NCBI RefSeq assembly: GCF_001638985.1 | Contig: NW_017265137.1 | Coordinates: forward strand, 2,109,554-2,173,553 | Length of the DNA stretch: 64,000 bases | Direction: 5' to 3' | Origin: Phycomyces blakesleeanus NRRL 1555(-) | Taxonomy: Eukaryota > Mucoromycota > Mucoromycetes > Mucorales > Phycomycetaceae | In this document: positions 12,151 to 25,755 of the stretch, one piece after another | Layout: every line of letters starts with the position of its first letter | How positions within the stretch are numbered: the stretch's first letter is position 1 | Translations under genes and position numbers: made by a program | Notes under the pieces: generated by a model | Database searches by the model: none | Seen by the model: the letters and a program-made list of their open reading frames with translations, nothing else | Told to the model about the DNA's origin: nothing

Positions 12151-13952
12151 TGCAATACAGTATAATATTGAGCTAAAATTATAAGTTGGAATAAGAGGGC
12201 CAATTACTTGTTATCAAATAATAATAAAAAATTAAAGACTAATTGAAAATGTGTAAAAAAGCAAAAAAAAAGTAAAAAGTAAAATAAAATAATCAATTTA
12301 AATTTCAAATGCCCAGTCTTTTTGGTAGATTGCAGGGCATTTTTGGAACTCAAGCGGTCTGATGTTTTTAGTAATTTAAAAACACCTGGGAGCGTGGCAT
12401 TTTTGTGAGGCTAGCAGTTTCCGTCCACAAAACAAAATGCGTCGATGTTTCAATATATTGTTTCTCCTAATGTCGTATAATAAAAAAAGAAAAATTTTAT
12501 CACTTCGGAATTAGAAGCTTACTTTAGAAAAAATCTTACTAAACTGTCTATTTTTTATGTGCTACAAACAGTAGCAAAAAAAGGTCGGCAAATGAAAATT
12601 AAATAATTGGATTTCACATAGTGTTGCCCTTTGGTGTGTGTGTTTTTTTTTTTCAAAAAAAATAACTAAATCATTTTGACTTTTATACTATCTATGCTTT
12701 AGAGCTCTAGTACTAATTGAAAAAAAGTGAGGCCAATGACAATATCCGCTATGTATGAGCTAGATAGTAACAACAATGCATACCAGAAAGTTACAGATAA
12801 TATATATATATGTGTGTGTTATTTAATATCAAATGAAGTTTCAACTCTCGGGTAGCTACTAATGTTACATCAACTATGAATGGGAATAACAAGGTTGATG
12901 AATATGTAACTTTATTTAATTCAGTCAGCAAAGGAAATATGGACAGCAAATATTACAACAGTGTAAAGAAAAGTACATATAAAAGTATTTAATGATGAAA
13001 GTCTCGGATATCTCTACCATCCTGCTCCTCTCAAAAGCGAATAAGAACCATCTTAAAATGAGCAATGTGCAAGATCGAGGATTTTATCAAACTGGCTTAA
13101 TGATAGCATAGCTGTAAAAATAGGCCGCTTTGACGCCGAGTATTAATCTAGATTCAGCTTACATCTACCAAAAACTTTGTTGCATAAATTCACGGGAAAT
13201 GCCTGTGCTTTTCTCAATGAAGAGATTGGAAAAAGATACCTGCCAAAAAAAAAAGAAGAAAAAAGAAAGGCAGTGGAAGTAAGGAAGATTGGTAATGGGG
13301 TAAGATTTAAAAAATAATTATGTGCTCGTTGATGTTTCGTTGCGAAGACTACCTTTATACATATATAACAAAGCAAACCTTTGATGGTAAAATAGGTACA
13401 AATAAACTAAATAGTAAGTCATACGAGCTGACATTTTTCTTGAGATATTTGAGTGCTATGATAGATTTCTTGAACCGAAATGGTCTTTATAGATATTATT
13501 TTGTCAAGAGTAGTACATCCTATTCATAAAATATATATTGAAGAGTATGACTATGTGTGTGTCTAGTTATCCTTATAGTTTTCTGGTTAAAATAGATTCT
13601 TTGAATACTACTGATCATTTGGTACCTCGTCGTATAATAAACGCTGTGATCCATATTACTCTTAATAACTTTCCCAGTTAAATTAGATATTCAGTAAGCG
13701 CTTCTTAGCCTTTATATTTCTCTATCAATGACTGAGGCTTTTTCAAACAAGGAAGAAGCAGGGAGGAAGGGAGGAAGGAAGATCCAGTGTGTTATCTTTT
13801 GGTTAGACACATGCTCTAAAAAAAGGTTGATAAGGACTGTCTTTACGGTTACATTACATTATAATTACCATTTTTTTATAAATATTTTTCCCTTCTTTCC
13901 TTCTCTCTTTATTTCTGTTCCTGGGTTTCGTTTTTCTCTATTCTCTTTGCTA

Positions 13953-16900
13953 ATGCTAGGTTTCAAAAGCTATTTACCAGACCCTCCAACAAAAAAAGGT
14001 CGAATTATAAATGTCACTCACCAAGTACCCTGTGAAATCACTTTACGAAACAATGTACTTCAGGACCAACCCATGTGGGAATTGACTCCCAGAAGAGGAC
14101 ATGGCGCAATGTACGGAGGTGTTCAATCGCTTGAAACAGACTGGGAGACAATCTACATTGGCTGGACTGGGCAGATGTATCGTCCATCCTCTCCAGAATT
14201 CTCTTCCAATACAACTGTCACAAATATCCAAACGACACCAATTATTTCTCTTGATGAAAAAGAGAAACAGTCATTGATATATGAGTTGCAAAACCTCAAC
14301 TGTATTCCTCTCTTTCTTGACAGCGACAGTGTGTTTGGCCACTATGATGGCTATTGTAAAACCAGTATGTTGAGTCGGTCTCTCTCTCTATCTCTATCTA
14401 TCTATCTATCTATCTATATACATTTCTTTATTTCTTTATTTCTTTATTTCTTTCTTCTGGAACAAGACTACTCTTTATTTTATTTTTATTTCAACTCGAA
14501 ATGAAGAAGGATAAGACGATATCAATCCTCGGTTCCATCGACCAATAGTGCTCTGGCCATTATTTCATTATATAATTTGGGACAACGCCACCGACGGGCG
14601 CCTTGAACGTCAGCAGTGGGAGTCATTCTCGTCTGTAAACCAGCTTTATGCAGATGCGGTTATTGAGAATTACCAAGAAGGAGATGTCGGTAAGTGTCAT
14701 TTATTCAAGTTGGCTTAGATGAGCATTGTTAGTGTTGGTGATGTTCTATATACAAAGCAACCTGGTTCCATTAAAGAAAAAAATGTTTGTAACTTTATCA
14801 AGTTTGGGTCCACGATTATCATTTGCTTCTTGTACCTGCAATGGTCCGAGCCAAACTCCCCAGGGCTCGGATTGGTCTCTTTGTCCATTCGCCTTTCCCA
14901 AGTTCCGAAATCTTTAGATGTTTACCTAGTAAGTGTAACAAGGAATTAAAAAGTAGTAGTAGTAGAATAAGCCCCTCCTCTTCCTCTCAGGATTTCATGT
15001 GATTTATTTTAACAGAGCGACAGCAAGTACTCAAAGGAATGCTTGGAGCAAATCTGGTGGGATTTCAGGTACACAAAAAGAAGAATAAGAAGAATTTGGG
15101 ATCAAAATATAAAAAGAAAAGAAAGAAATCGTGTTATTATTGCTATTAGACTCGGCTAACGAATAACCCTGATTTGTTTTGACTTACTCCGTAGACATAT
15201 GCATACGCGCGCCACTTTATTTCAACGTGTACTCGTGTTCTCGGTTATGAGTCAACTCCTGAAGGCGTTGATCGCGGAGATGGTCATTTCTGCCACGTTG
15301 GAACGTTTCCTATTGGAATTGATACCGAGAGCGTGGATGCCAAGTTTAGAGACCCAGATGTAATCATGAAAGTAAAGGCTATTACAGACATGTATCCTGG
15401 AAAAAAGATCTTGGTTGGCCGAGACAAACTTGATCTTGTCAAAGGAGTGTTGCAAAAACTGGCAGCATTTGAGAAATTTTTGGCAGATTATCCAGAGTGG
15501 AGAAATAAGGTAAATGATAATAGGACTTTAGAGCTTCTTTTTATTTATTTTATTTTATTTTCTTCAACGTGGTAGGTTGTTCTTATTCAATTGACCGATG
15601 GAAGTACACACACAATGGAACGTGAAGTAACAGAAATTATAGCCCGGATCAACGGAGTTTATGGCTGTATTGAAGGTGCTGCGGTATATCACTATCACCA
15701 CCCAGTTCAAGTGGATGAATATTATGCTTTGCTCTCTGCAGCACATGCTGCTTTGGTTACTTCTGGTAGAGATGGTATGAACACCACCAGTCTTGAGTAT
15801 GTGATGTGCCAGCAAGAACGACATGGCCAATTGATTCTGTCTGAGCTTATGGGAGCAGCTGGTTCTATGAGCTCTGCATTGATGGTAAATCCGTGGGATT
15901 ATGCTGGATTAGCAAAGACGATCAATGATGCTCTTCTTATGTCAGAAGAAGAAAAATTGTATCGCCACAAGGTAATTAATTTTAAATAACAAAAAAAAGA
16001 CGGTAAATAAAAAAGGTAACCATGGTAATAATAATAATATTCTAATTGTTGTAAATTCAACTCTTGTACACACACAAAAAATTTCAGCAACTCCTGAAGC
16101 ATGTCAAATCTCATACGGCTTCTTTCTGGGCCCGGTCTTTTGTGAAGATGCTGATGGAATCCGTCGAATTGTCGGAAAAATCCAGTCATACACCACTTTT
16201 GAGAACAGAATGGCTAACACAGTGCTATCGGTCATCTACCAAACGACTCTTGTGCTTTGATTATGAGGTGAGTTGTTTGGTTGGGTTTCTTTCAAGCTAA
16301 ACTTGAATAAGATCACAAAACTGTAATAAAATGTACACACACACACATATATATATATATATTACAAGCTATATTAATACTGTAAGCAACTGGATATACT
16401 TATTTGTTTGTTTAAATATTAGGGCACACTTACGCCTTTACGTAAAATGTATGGCCTGACTGTCCCTTCAAAAAGTACTATGGACACACTTGAGCAGTTG
16501 TGCAGAGATCCACGAAATGAAGTGTGGATTATTTCTGGTCGTGATGAATCTACTCTTGACTATTTGTTGGGAAGTATTGTTGGTCTTGGTCTTAGTGCCG
16601 AGCATGGAAGTTTTATGAAATACCCAAACACCAAGAAATGGATCAATACCACTGAGCATCTTGACATGAGCTGGAAGCACGACGTTGTGGAAATATTTAC
16701 TTATTATTCCGAACGTACCGCAGGTAGCTTTATTGAACATAAACGGAGCTCAGTTACATGGGATTATCGATTAGCAGATCCACAGTATGGGTTATTTCAG
16801 GCAAAAGAATGCCAGAACCATCTGGAGCAAGCCATTCTCTCCAAGATGCCAGTTGACGTAGTAGTAGGGAAAAAGAACCTGGAGGTGCGCCCGACATCTG

Positions 16901-17148
16901 TCAACAAAGGGCAGATTGTCAAGCGGCTTTTGGCTTCTAACCAAGATCTGGACTTTGTTATGTGTTGTGGAGATGACAAGACCGATGAAGACATGTTCAA
17001 GGCGATCAAAAAGTTTGATGTGGACGAACAGTGGACATTCTCGGTAAAGATTGGAACTGAAAACAAAAAGACACTGGCTCTGTGGCATCTACCAACTACA
17101 CAAGATTTGATTCATTCACTCAATGCAGTGGTGACATCTAATGTCTAA
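13953..17148 (+). CDS. Trehalose-6-phosphate synthase/phosphatase-like protein (GT20 + HAD)
   Basis: Eight exons: 13953-14364, 14549-14689, 14803-14928, 15016-15068, 15195-15509, 15576-15971, 16088-16267 and 16423-17148; 782 aa. The N-terminal GT20 domain has the synthase landmarks VWVHDYHLLLVP, HSPFPSSEIFR, GANLVGFQTYAYARHF, VGRDKLDLVKGV and GRDGMNTTSLEYV. The C-terminal trehalose phosphatase domain begins LLCFDYEGTLTPLR (D539, E541) and has ISGRDESTLD, SFIEHKRSS, GKKNLEVRP and GDDKTDEDMF (724 onward). Overall order matches fungal Tps2/Tsl1-type subunits of the trehalose synthase complex. The second catalytic Asp of DxDGT is Glu here, so phosphatase activity is doubtful. The start is uncertain: the frame is open further upstream, and ATG 13953 sits in acceptor-like sequence (TGCTAG), so an upstream coding exon is possible. 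Confidence 0.92.
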
Positions 17149-18130
17149 AGAACGAGACATATGCACCTACACTTACACATATACTTACACCCACACAAAG
17201 TCCAAACCCTTTTCTTTTCTTTTGATTATTATTATATTCTTCTTCTTACTCTTATTCTTATTCGTATAATTACAGCAGTATATATATATATATTATTGTA
17301 TTATTGTATGCTTTAACCAAGACCTTGCTCTTACAATTTTGCCTGGCCTTTTTTAATTTAATTTTAAAATTATATTTCCATCATCTACTTTCTATCTTTC
17401 TCTTTATCTTCTTGTTCTTGTTCTTCTTTTACCTTTATTTCTAATACACAAAAATGGGGAAGAGGAAGAGAAATAAAAAGAAAAGGAAGAAGAGTTTTGG
17501 AAAGATTTAATTCTTACTTCTATCCACCATAGTGACCAAGCAAATCAATTGAAAAGAAAAAGAAGAAGAGAATAACATTACACTACAAAATCACTCGTTT
17601 ATTCTACAAGTAGTTAATAAATAGAGTTGAATTAATACACATAAAATAATATATATATATATATATATATATACCATCAGTAATAAATAAGTATTTTCTT
17701 TATATATTTATATAAAAAAGAATAGCTGAATAGTGAGACTTTACAATTTCAAATACAACCCTTAAAGAATGCTTCCCAATTTGCTTACAGTAATAATCAT
17801 CATCGTTAATAAAATCGAATACAATAGTTGGAACAATTGTCAACTGCCAGTCGTTTGGATTGTTTATAATTCTCTCCTCATTCTTTTCTTAAACAAAAAA
17901 CTCGACGTTTGTTTTGTTTTATTTTATTTTTTTTAAAAAAAAAGAAAGAAACGTTAATAGCTTTGTTATAACTTTTACGCCTTCAAGATCTCCTTTTAAC
18001 GCTCTCACATACGCACGCACATACACATTTCCCCGTTCGTTTATTCGCCCCCTTGTTCATTCACCCCGCCATCAGAGAGAAGGAAGAAGACGAATACGAA
18101 AAAGAAGAGAGATAATAGCAAAGCAATAGA
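17149..18130. other. Intergenic, TPS to chitin synthase
   Basis: About 1 kb, AT-rich, with (TA)n runs near 17280 and 17650-17673. Pyrimidine-rich DNA and a purine-rich stretch (18075-18130) directly before the chitin synthase ATG are probably its 5' UTR. No gene. Confidence 0.6.
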
Positions 18131-21100
18131 ATGTCAGTTAGGGAAAATGATCCTGAAATGGCTGGGCCAGAAAATGCTACAACATCTCCACGGGTCGCAT
18201 TGTCCCCTAAAGTTACCAGTGTACCACCACAGTCCACTGCCTCCATCGCGGAGTCAGTACCACGACATGAAGACATTCGCAGAGCACGATATATTTCCAT
18301 GGCAACATCAACAGAAAAACTAAAAGCACAAAATCAAAAGAAAAAGAAAGAACCAAAAAAGCCAGTAGGATGTTGGACAATCGCTAGTTGGGTATTTACT
18401 TGGTGGGCACCGTCCTTTATGCTAAAGACATTCGGTAGGTTTATTATATATATACAAAGAAGACCAATAGGATCATATTATTCTCAATATTCCTGGTTTT
18501 TTTTTCGTTGGCTTTTGTTTGAAAATATATGAATATAAATATATATTATTTTACTATATTGCATTATATTATATTCCGTTTTATTTCATTTTAGGCTTAA
18601 AGGACCAACAGACCCAACAAGCTTGGCGTGAGAAGGTAGCACTTGTTCAAGTCATCGCTCTTCTTTGTGGCAGTGTTGGTTTCTTGACTTTTGGGTTCAA
18701 TGCTGCCGTGTGCGGACTCCAGCCCAACCGTATTAGGCCCACAGGCGTTTCAGGCGATCAGATTGTGATATCTGGGCGCGCCTTTGACCTCGAATCGTTT
18801 CGACACCCAACACCTTTCCCAAATATGCCTGGATCAGGTGACCTCCGAGAATTGGGGTTTGGCGGCAGAGACCTGTCTTTTATGTTTCAAATAGTGAATT
18901 ACAATTGTAAAGGGATCTTTAAGCCGATTCTTCAGGACGACTCCAATGGAAATGTGGTAAATTACTTTCCTTGTGTAACACTTGATCGCTACCACCCAAA
19001 AGTAAATGGCACAGACAATCCTATCCGCGAAGGCTGTCATGTAAGCGCAGATTCAAGAACTGCCCTTCGAGATCTAGATATTGTTGGTGACGTCTACTAT
19101 AACTGGACTGACCTACAACAACCAGGAACAAGCTTGATTGCATTCAATGGGTAAAAAAAAGAAAGTTAATAGATTAATAAAAGAAAAAAAGCACGCAATT
19201 GACTCTAACATTTTTCTTAATAATAACACTAATTTTTTGCTTTATGTTAATATATACACATTTATATATAAAAATATATACTATTTGTCTGTATCTATTT
19301 TAGAAACGTTTTAGATTTAACACGCCTAAGATACTTGACTCCAAATGTTCCCTTGCCCTTACAAGTCGCGCGTATTGTTGGACCTGGGAGTGCATTTATC
19401 GGAAGAGATGCTACTTATTGGCTCAGTACAACTGCAGATCGACTTCAGATTGGAAAATGCCTGACCGATATTCTCAAAGTCGGAGTACTCGACACACGAT
19501 CGACAGGCTGTATCATTTCTGACATTGTGCTTTGGGTTTCGCTTGCTGTCATTCTTGGTGTTGTTTTCATTCGATTCTTTTTGGCTTTGGTATTTGGGTG
19601 GTTTGTGTCGTGGAAACTGGGCAGTATTCGAGAAGAAACGGTCGAAGAGAGAAAGGCACGTCGTGAGGCAATTCTTCAGTGGGAAATGAACAACACTGAG
19701 CAGATGCACTATCCAAGGAGCCGCAGTATTGCATCAATTCAAGATAATCCACCAAACGATTCTCTTCGGCTGAGATTTAACAACGAAAGTCTTGGAGTCA
19801 ATGAATCTCTAATTAGTATCGGTCAAAGTGGGAATGGAACAGGGAATGGAACAGGGACAGGGACTGGAACTGGAACTGGAACTGGAACTGGAACTGGAGC
19901 AGGATCAGGGTTAGGAATAGGAACTGGAAATCAACTTTATGGCAGTAGTTTGAGTATTTCAGGAATAGGTCCCAATGCACCAGGCATTTCGTCACAGAAA
20001 AACAGGCGAAGGTTCTTCCCAACAACTTCCCGTTTTACACAACAAAGCTCGCCTGCATTTCCTAAATCAACCGTGTTTGATGTGCGGTCGGCCAGTACAG
20101 ATGGATTCGGACGACGGGCCGGAAGCCGTCCTTCGTCTCCTTCTAATATCACCCATTCTTTTGCATCGCACATTCATTCCAATAAGGACAACGCAACGAT
20201 GTCGCAAAGTGCGTCAATGGCAGAAATCGAAGCAGAAAACAATTACAACTTCAATTTTGAACTTATCCACACCTTCATGGTTGTGACATGCTACTCTGAA
20301 GGCGAAGAGGGTCTGCGTACCACACTCGATTCACTTGCCAACACCGACTATCCGGTGTCACACAAAATGCTGTTGGTAATTTGTGATGGAATCATCACTG
20401 GATCTGGAAACGCTCTGTCCACCCCGGACACGGTTCTGTCGATGATGAAAGATGACATCGTTCCGCGCGACCAAGTAAAGCCAGCATCGTATGTGGCTAT
20501 TGCAGATGGTATGAAACGACACAATATGGCAAAAGTGTATGCAGGCTACTATAGGTATAATGATGATCCTTCGAAGGGTGCTGGTGTAAGACCCCCAGAA
20601 GAACAACAGCGAGTTCCGATGCTGGTTATAGTCAAATGTGGTAATGAAGCCGAGTCTACGGACAAAAAGCCAGGGAACAGAGGAAAGCGAGATAGTCAGG
20701 TTATTCTGATGAACGCGATGCAAAAGATTTATTATGGAGAGCGTATGTGTGATCTGGAGTTCCAGTTTTGTAAAGCAATTATGAAGCTTACAGGAAGACA
20801 TCCTTCTTGTTTTGAGACTTGCTTGATGGTGAGTAAAGTGTCAGAAGAAATAGGAAAGAATCAAAATGTTCTATAGTACAATATAGTGTAGTATAGTGTG
20901 GGACCAAGGTTTTACAGTTATATATATACATTTGTATTCAATAAGAGTTCTTATCATCCGTAGGTGGATGCTGATACAAAAGTATACCCTGATTCCTTGG
21001 CCCGAATGATTGCCTGTATGTCACGAGATCCATATATTATGGGACTCTGTGGAGAAACAAAGATTGCTAACAAGAGCGACAGTTGGGTTACAGCTATACA

Positions 21101-22208
21101 AGGCAAGTACAATATATACATATATGTGTATTTGTGTATATATTTACCTAATATCTTATATTTTTTGTGATTTCTTAATCTGGCAGTGTTTGAATACTAT
21201 ATTTCTCACCACATGAGTAAAGCGTTTGAATCGATCTTTGGTGGTGTTACCTGTCTTCCTGGATGCTTTTGCATGTATCGCATTATTGCACCCAAAGGAG
21301 ATCGTTACGTACCGATTATTTGTGCCACTGATATTGTTGAGATGTACTGTGAAAACGTTGTTGATACCCTTCACAAAAAGAACCTATTGCTGCTTGGAGA
21401 AGATCGATACCTAACTACACTTATGCTCCGGACATTTCCAAAACGTAAAATGATGTTTGTACCCCAAGCAGTAAGTTGTTTAGATAATGTATATATATAT
21501 TTTGTTCTTGTACTATGTACTATTATTATTATTAGTATACACTAATGAATTTACCTTGTTTAAAATGATGATTATACTAATAATGTATAGGTTTGCAAGA
21601 CCGTAGTTCCTGATACGTTTGAGATCCTACTTTCACAGAGGCGCAGATGGATCAATTCGACTGTACACAACCTTTTAGAGCTTGTTTTGATTAGAGATCT
21701 ATGTGGTACATTCTGCTTCTCAATGCAGTTTGTCGTGTTTATGGAACTTGTTGGAACAGTTGTTCTGCCGGCTGCCATTACATTCACACTCTACCTGATC
21801 GTCATATCCTTCTTTATTACTCCGGTGCCAATCATTCCACTTTTACTGCTTGCTGCCATTCTTGGTCTTCCTGCGATACTGATTGCCTTGACGACTCGAA
21901 AGATGGTTTATATTGGGTGGATGTTGGTCTACTTGTTCTCACTGCCCATATGGAACTTTGTCCTACCAGCGTACGCTTATTGGCACTTTGATGATTTCTC
22001 GTGGGGACAGACACGTCAGGTTGAAGGTGGAGGGGATGGAAAGGGTGAGGACCACGGTCGTCGAGAGGGAGAGTTTGATAGCTCTGGTATTGCAATGCGT
22101 AGGTATGAAGAGTGGGTAAGACATGAACACAAGCTATTGGCTGAAAGAAAACCGATACCAGTTCCAACCATTGTCCGTCCTTTCCCGACTATTTATTATG
22201 GACACTAG
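18131..22208 (+). CDS. Chitin synthase, division 2, class IV-like
   Basis: Six exons, 18131-18434, 18595-19150, 19304-20828, 20964-21102, 21187-21470 and 21591-22208; 1141 aa. The N-terminal cytosolic tail is Lys-rich; helices flank a lumenal cytochrome-b5-like segment ([16 protein letters not shown]). The GT2 core has [17 protein letters not shown] (796-800), [25 protein letters not shown] (913 onward) and QRRRWINST (952-960), the UDP-GlcNAc and product-binding motifs of processive chitin synthases. C-terminal helices follow ([20 protein letters not shown] and on). No myosin motor is encoded upstream, fitting Chs3/class IV rather than class V/VII. It polymerises GlcNAc into chitin at the plasma membrane. 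The intron after exon 4 uses a GC donor (CAAG then GCAAGT). A Gly-Thr repeat lies between a transmembrane segment and the catalytic core. Confidence 0.95.
19831..19929 (+). repeat. In-frame GGAACT hexanucleotide repeat (Gly-Thr)n
   Basis: Tandem copies of GGAAC(T/A) and variants in the chitin synthase exon 3, encoding alternating Gly and Thr/Asn. The hexamer keeps frame whatever the copy number, so length could vary between strains without inactivating the enzyme. Confidence 0.9.
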
Positions 22209-23485
22209 ATGATACCCTCCCCTCCTTTATTTCCGTCTGTATCTATCTATCTCCATATCCTTTACTGTTATATTATTATTAAAGAAAAAGTAATAAACCA
22301 ACGTAAATTTGTTGCAAAAATAAATTACCAAAAGGCAATAAATTTATAGCCTTTATCGCAAAAACGTATGTGCGTGTGTAATAAGTACGAAACTATAGTC
22401 TGTATTTTTAGTTCCCATGCGAACAGAAAACAAGAAAAGAAAAGAAAAACAATCTGATAAAGAACCTTGTGCAACCATAGATCTTTAATTTGTATATATA
22501 TATATATATATATTTGGTGGTAAAACGGATGTAAATTTACCTGGTGAGATTAAGAAGACAATAAAAAAGACCTATGAGCTTGAGCTTGAACTTGAACTTG
22601 AATCACCTCTACAGATTATTTAAATTTGTTGTCTTTTCTTATTATCCTTTTGATTCTTGCGCTGCTTGTTCTGCTTGTATAGACCATTATTTGAAATTGA
22701 TTAATCACAGAAAACTGCTTGTTAATCTACAATAATTCAAAACAAAGCAGTAATAATAGTAATAAATTGATAATCATTTTTTTAATATATATGTGGCGAG
22801 AAAGAGCTGTATAGTTGAATAAATTAAGCTTTTTTTTGAAGTCGATGATTTTACTAAGTATTATCTTTGTTGAAAAAAACCATCACAGCCACTAAATGAA
22901 GAGCCTCTTTCTTGATCCTTTGATCTAGCATTACACAGCAAACAAGTATTTAATTCGGTAACAGAAAATACATTCTTCGTTTGGTAATATATCGAGTCTT
23001 TGCAGCTCAGGTCAAGTTCTTCTTCTTACTCATGCTTGGCAAATAATTAATATTAAAACTGATTCTTAATTTTAACTTTTATTATTATTTATCTCTCTTT
23101 TGTTTTAAAAGGTTAATTATATGATGGAACAAATACCGAGGCTCTAAACATGTAACCAACCACACCAATTACGGCAGAGTACGATGTTAATTGTAGTACA
23201 AAAAACTTATACCTTGCACACACTTGTACTCATCTATATAAACATATACATGTATATCTGTGTGTGTGTGTTTGTTTATTCAATTATAAACATGTAATAA
23301 AATAAAGGAATCAAATCATTGACTGATTGTATGGTATTTGTTATTGCTAGAAGGAAATCAAATAAATAAATGCATATGGTACAATATTTAATTATGTGTG
23401 AGTGGTGTCAGAATACTACAAGTAACTTAATGCCACAATTACGGCCATCTACATGCATATACACACACCCGCATTTCTCTTTCTT
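22209..23485. other. Intergenic between convergent genes
   Basis: About 1.3 kb between the 3' ends of chitin synthase and the RING gene. AT-rich, with a (TA)n run near 22493-22512. Nothing coding. Confidence 0.6.
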
Positions 23486-25557
23486 TCAGAAAAAATGATT
23501 TGAAATCGAGGGTGTACTTGAAGTAGAAGTATGGTCTGGTTTACATCGACAATCGCGTTTACACATTGGACACTTTGAGTTCAATACCAGCCACTCGGAC
23601 ACACATGCTTTGTGGAAATGATGCTTACACCTGGAATAAAACATAACCGAAAAAGAAGTATAAGTATAAATGTCACTTTTACTACTGCTATTACTATTAT
23701 TATTATTATTATAGAAAGAGATCAATCAATAGCTTTTTCTTTTATTTTTGAAGAAATTGATAGGCACAAGCACAGGCACTCTCACGCGCACAAACATGCA
23801 TAGGCACGCGCGCAAAGATTTGTAGTATATTTGCATGTAGTGTACGTACCATAATTTACAAAGTATATCGCCGTCTTCGTAGTTCGATAGACAGATCACA
23901 CACAAGCGATCCTGTTCTGGTGGTATATTGATTGTTGGGTATTTGGGTTCTGGTTGACTAGGGGTAATTACTGGTTCAACTGCTCCTACCCAAACCCAAA
24001 ATAGATCAAAGTAACTTTTTGAGACTGATTGTGGCTTTACTTGGGGTTTATTTTTGGTAGATGAGATGGAATTATCGAGCTTAAAATTCTGTTGCTTTTG
24101 TTGCCTTTGATCATTATTTTTGTTGATGCTGTTGTTGTTGTTGTTGTTGTTGTTGTGATGATGTGGGAGCGGCTGTGGCAGGTAAATCTGGGAAATTGAC
24201 GGAAAAGATTTCATGGGAATGGGCACAGTTTTGAATTGGTACATGGGAAGAAGCGAAATCTCTTGAATAGTCGCGCCTCCCATTTCGACTGCATCATCGA
24301 CGTGTAGCAAATGCATTCCGACTATTGTGAATCAAATATATATAAATAAAAATAAGTAATTATATAATTAGATGTATTTATTCGGAAAACTTACCGAGAA
24401 CACAAGGTAGACAAAAGACAACGGCTGCACAAAGAATGAATGGAAATGCAATGATAATGTAGCCATATATGATAAATGATAGAGAGAGATAATAGATCGG
24501 GCCAGCCGTGTCTTCGCAGGTTGTGGATGTAAATAAAAAGTAGTTTCCTAACAGAAACCAAAAGACAGCAAACAGATCAAGGGTTGACCGAATTCTATAT
24601 ATATAGATATAGATATAGATATAGATATATAGATATAGATAAATAATACAATGTTACTATTAGTGCTCATGACTTTTGGTAATAAGAAGATGAAGAAGAA
24701 TGAACTTTAAATTACCGTCTTATTGCGTTCATTAGATCGGAGGCTCTGTATCTTGGCATTGATCTGATCGAGTCTGATGCGTTGTTAAATGAACGGTTGG
24801 AAGTAGCCGTAATTGTAGGTGTGAGTATAGGTATAAGTGTAGATGTATCTGTAGGTGTAGATGTGGGTGATGTCTCGATTGGCTGACTGTAATGTGCTGT
24901 TGTTGGCATGGACAAGGGGGGTAATAATATATCTTGATCTGTGCCGGGATAATACTCTCCTCTCTCGGCCATTGAGATATCTGATCTAACTCTAATAGAT
25001 TGAAGTGCCTGATCAGGAACTATATAGAGGTAGATGCTAAATGGCGAGGAAATTACGAGACGAATGATATAAACGACAAGGAATAGTCTCAGGGGTTTAT
25101 CGCAATACATGTCCCAATATAATGCCAAGACAGCTGTTGTTACAATGACCTGTCGTGAATATAAATGTGTTTATATTTAAAATAAGGATTTTCGTTTTTG
25201 ACGATCATAATATATATGTACATGTTCACAAAGGTATTTAATCAGTTCTTATTACTACTGATATTAATTTTAATTTATTTTTATTTATTTATTTATTTTT
25301 ACCTGCAGTGTAAAGAGTGTAAAAGACAATATGAATAGTATCTTTGAAGAACGGGAGCTCTGACTCCAATTACATATAAAATTAGATAGCCAGTGTGAGC
25401 GAACCCTCCTTGAGGTTGGGGTAGCACTCCTGGAGAGGTGAACTACATTCGGTGGTGTAATGGTGAGAATTCGAGGGAGGTCAGATCGGGATCGAGAAGT
25501 TGAGGATGCGATCGAGTGAATGGGATTGCGGTGACTCATGTTGATTGTAGTTTTCAT
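23486..25557 (-). CDS. Membrane RING-H2 E3 ubiquitin ligase
   Basis: Five exons on the minus strand: 25557-25303, 25149-24716, 24594-24395, 24321-23850 and 23630-23486; 501 aa. Four hydrophobic segments can be seen (starting about residues 72, 98, 233 and 261). The block MPRYRASDLMNAIRR then LDLFAVFWFLLGN, and AFPFILCAA with FCLPCVL, closely resembles plant At1g63170/At1g12760-type membrane RING ligases. After a poly-His/Asn stretch and a Gln/Asn-rich linker comes a complete RING-H2: C437, C440, C455, H457, H460, C463, C474, C477, with W467 in the E2-contact position. The expected role is substrate ubiquitination at an endomembrane. The N-terminus could start at Met7. The W454 codon is split by the last intron, and the frame holds at all junctions. 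Confidence 0.9.
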
Positions 25558-25716
25558 TCCATAAAATAATATATATATATATATTTATATATATATATAT
25601 ATATTTATATATTTATAGCGTGTGTGTATATAAAAATATATAAAAGGAAAGGAAAGAGGAAAGAGAAGAGGTTTAATTACATGAAATCAAAGAAATGTAA
25701 AATAAATAAATAAATC

Positions 25717-25755
<39 letters not shown>

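Larger units (their letters stand above)
11269..13952. other. Large intergenic region
   Basis: About 2.7 kb with no gene I can support. It holds a GT-rich minisatellite, a diverged 96-bp tandem duplication, poly-A/T tracts and a small hairpin (AAATGCCC near 12305 with GGGCATTT near 12346). The last part (13700-13952) is the 5' flank of the trehalose gene. Confidence 0.55.

Noticed and set aside
13728..13952. N-terminal extension of the trehalose protein
   Set aside because: Low-complexity Phe-rich reading without similarity; start kept at 13953, noting that an upstream exon is possible.
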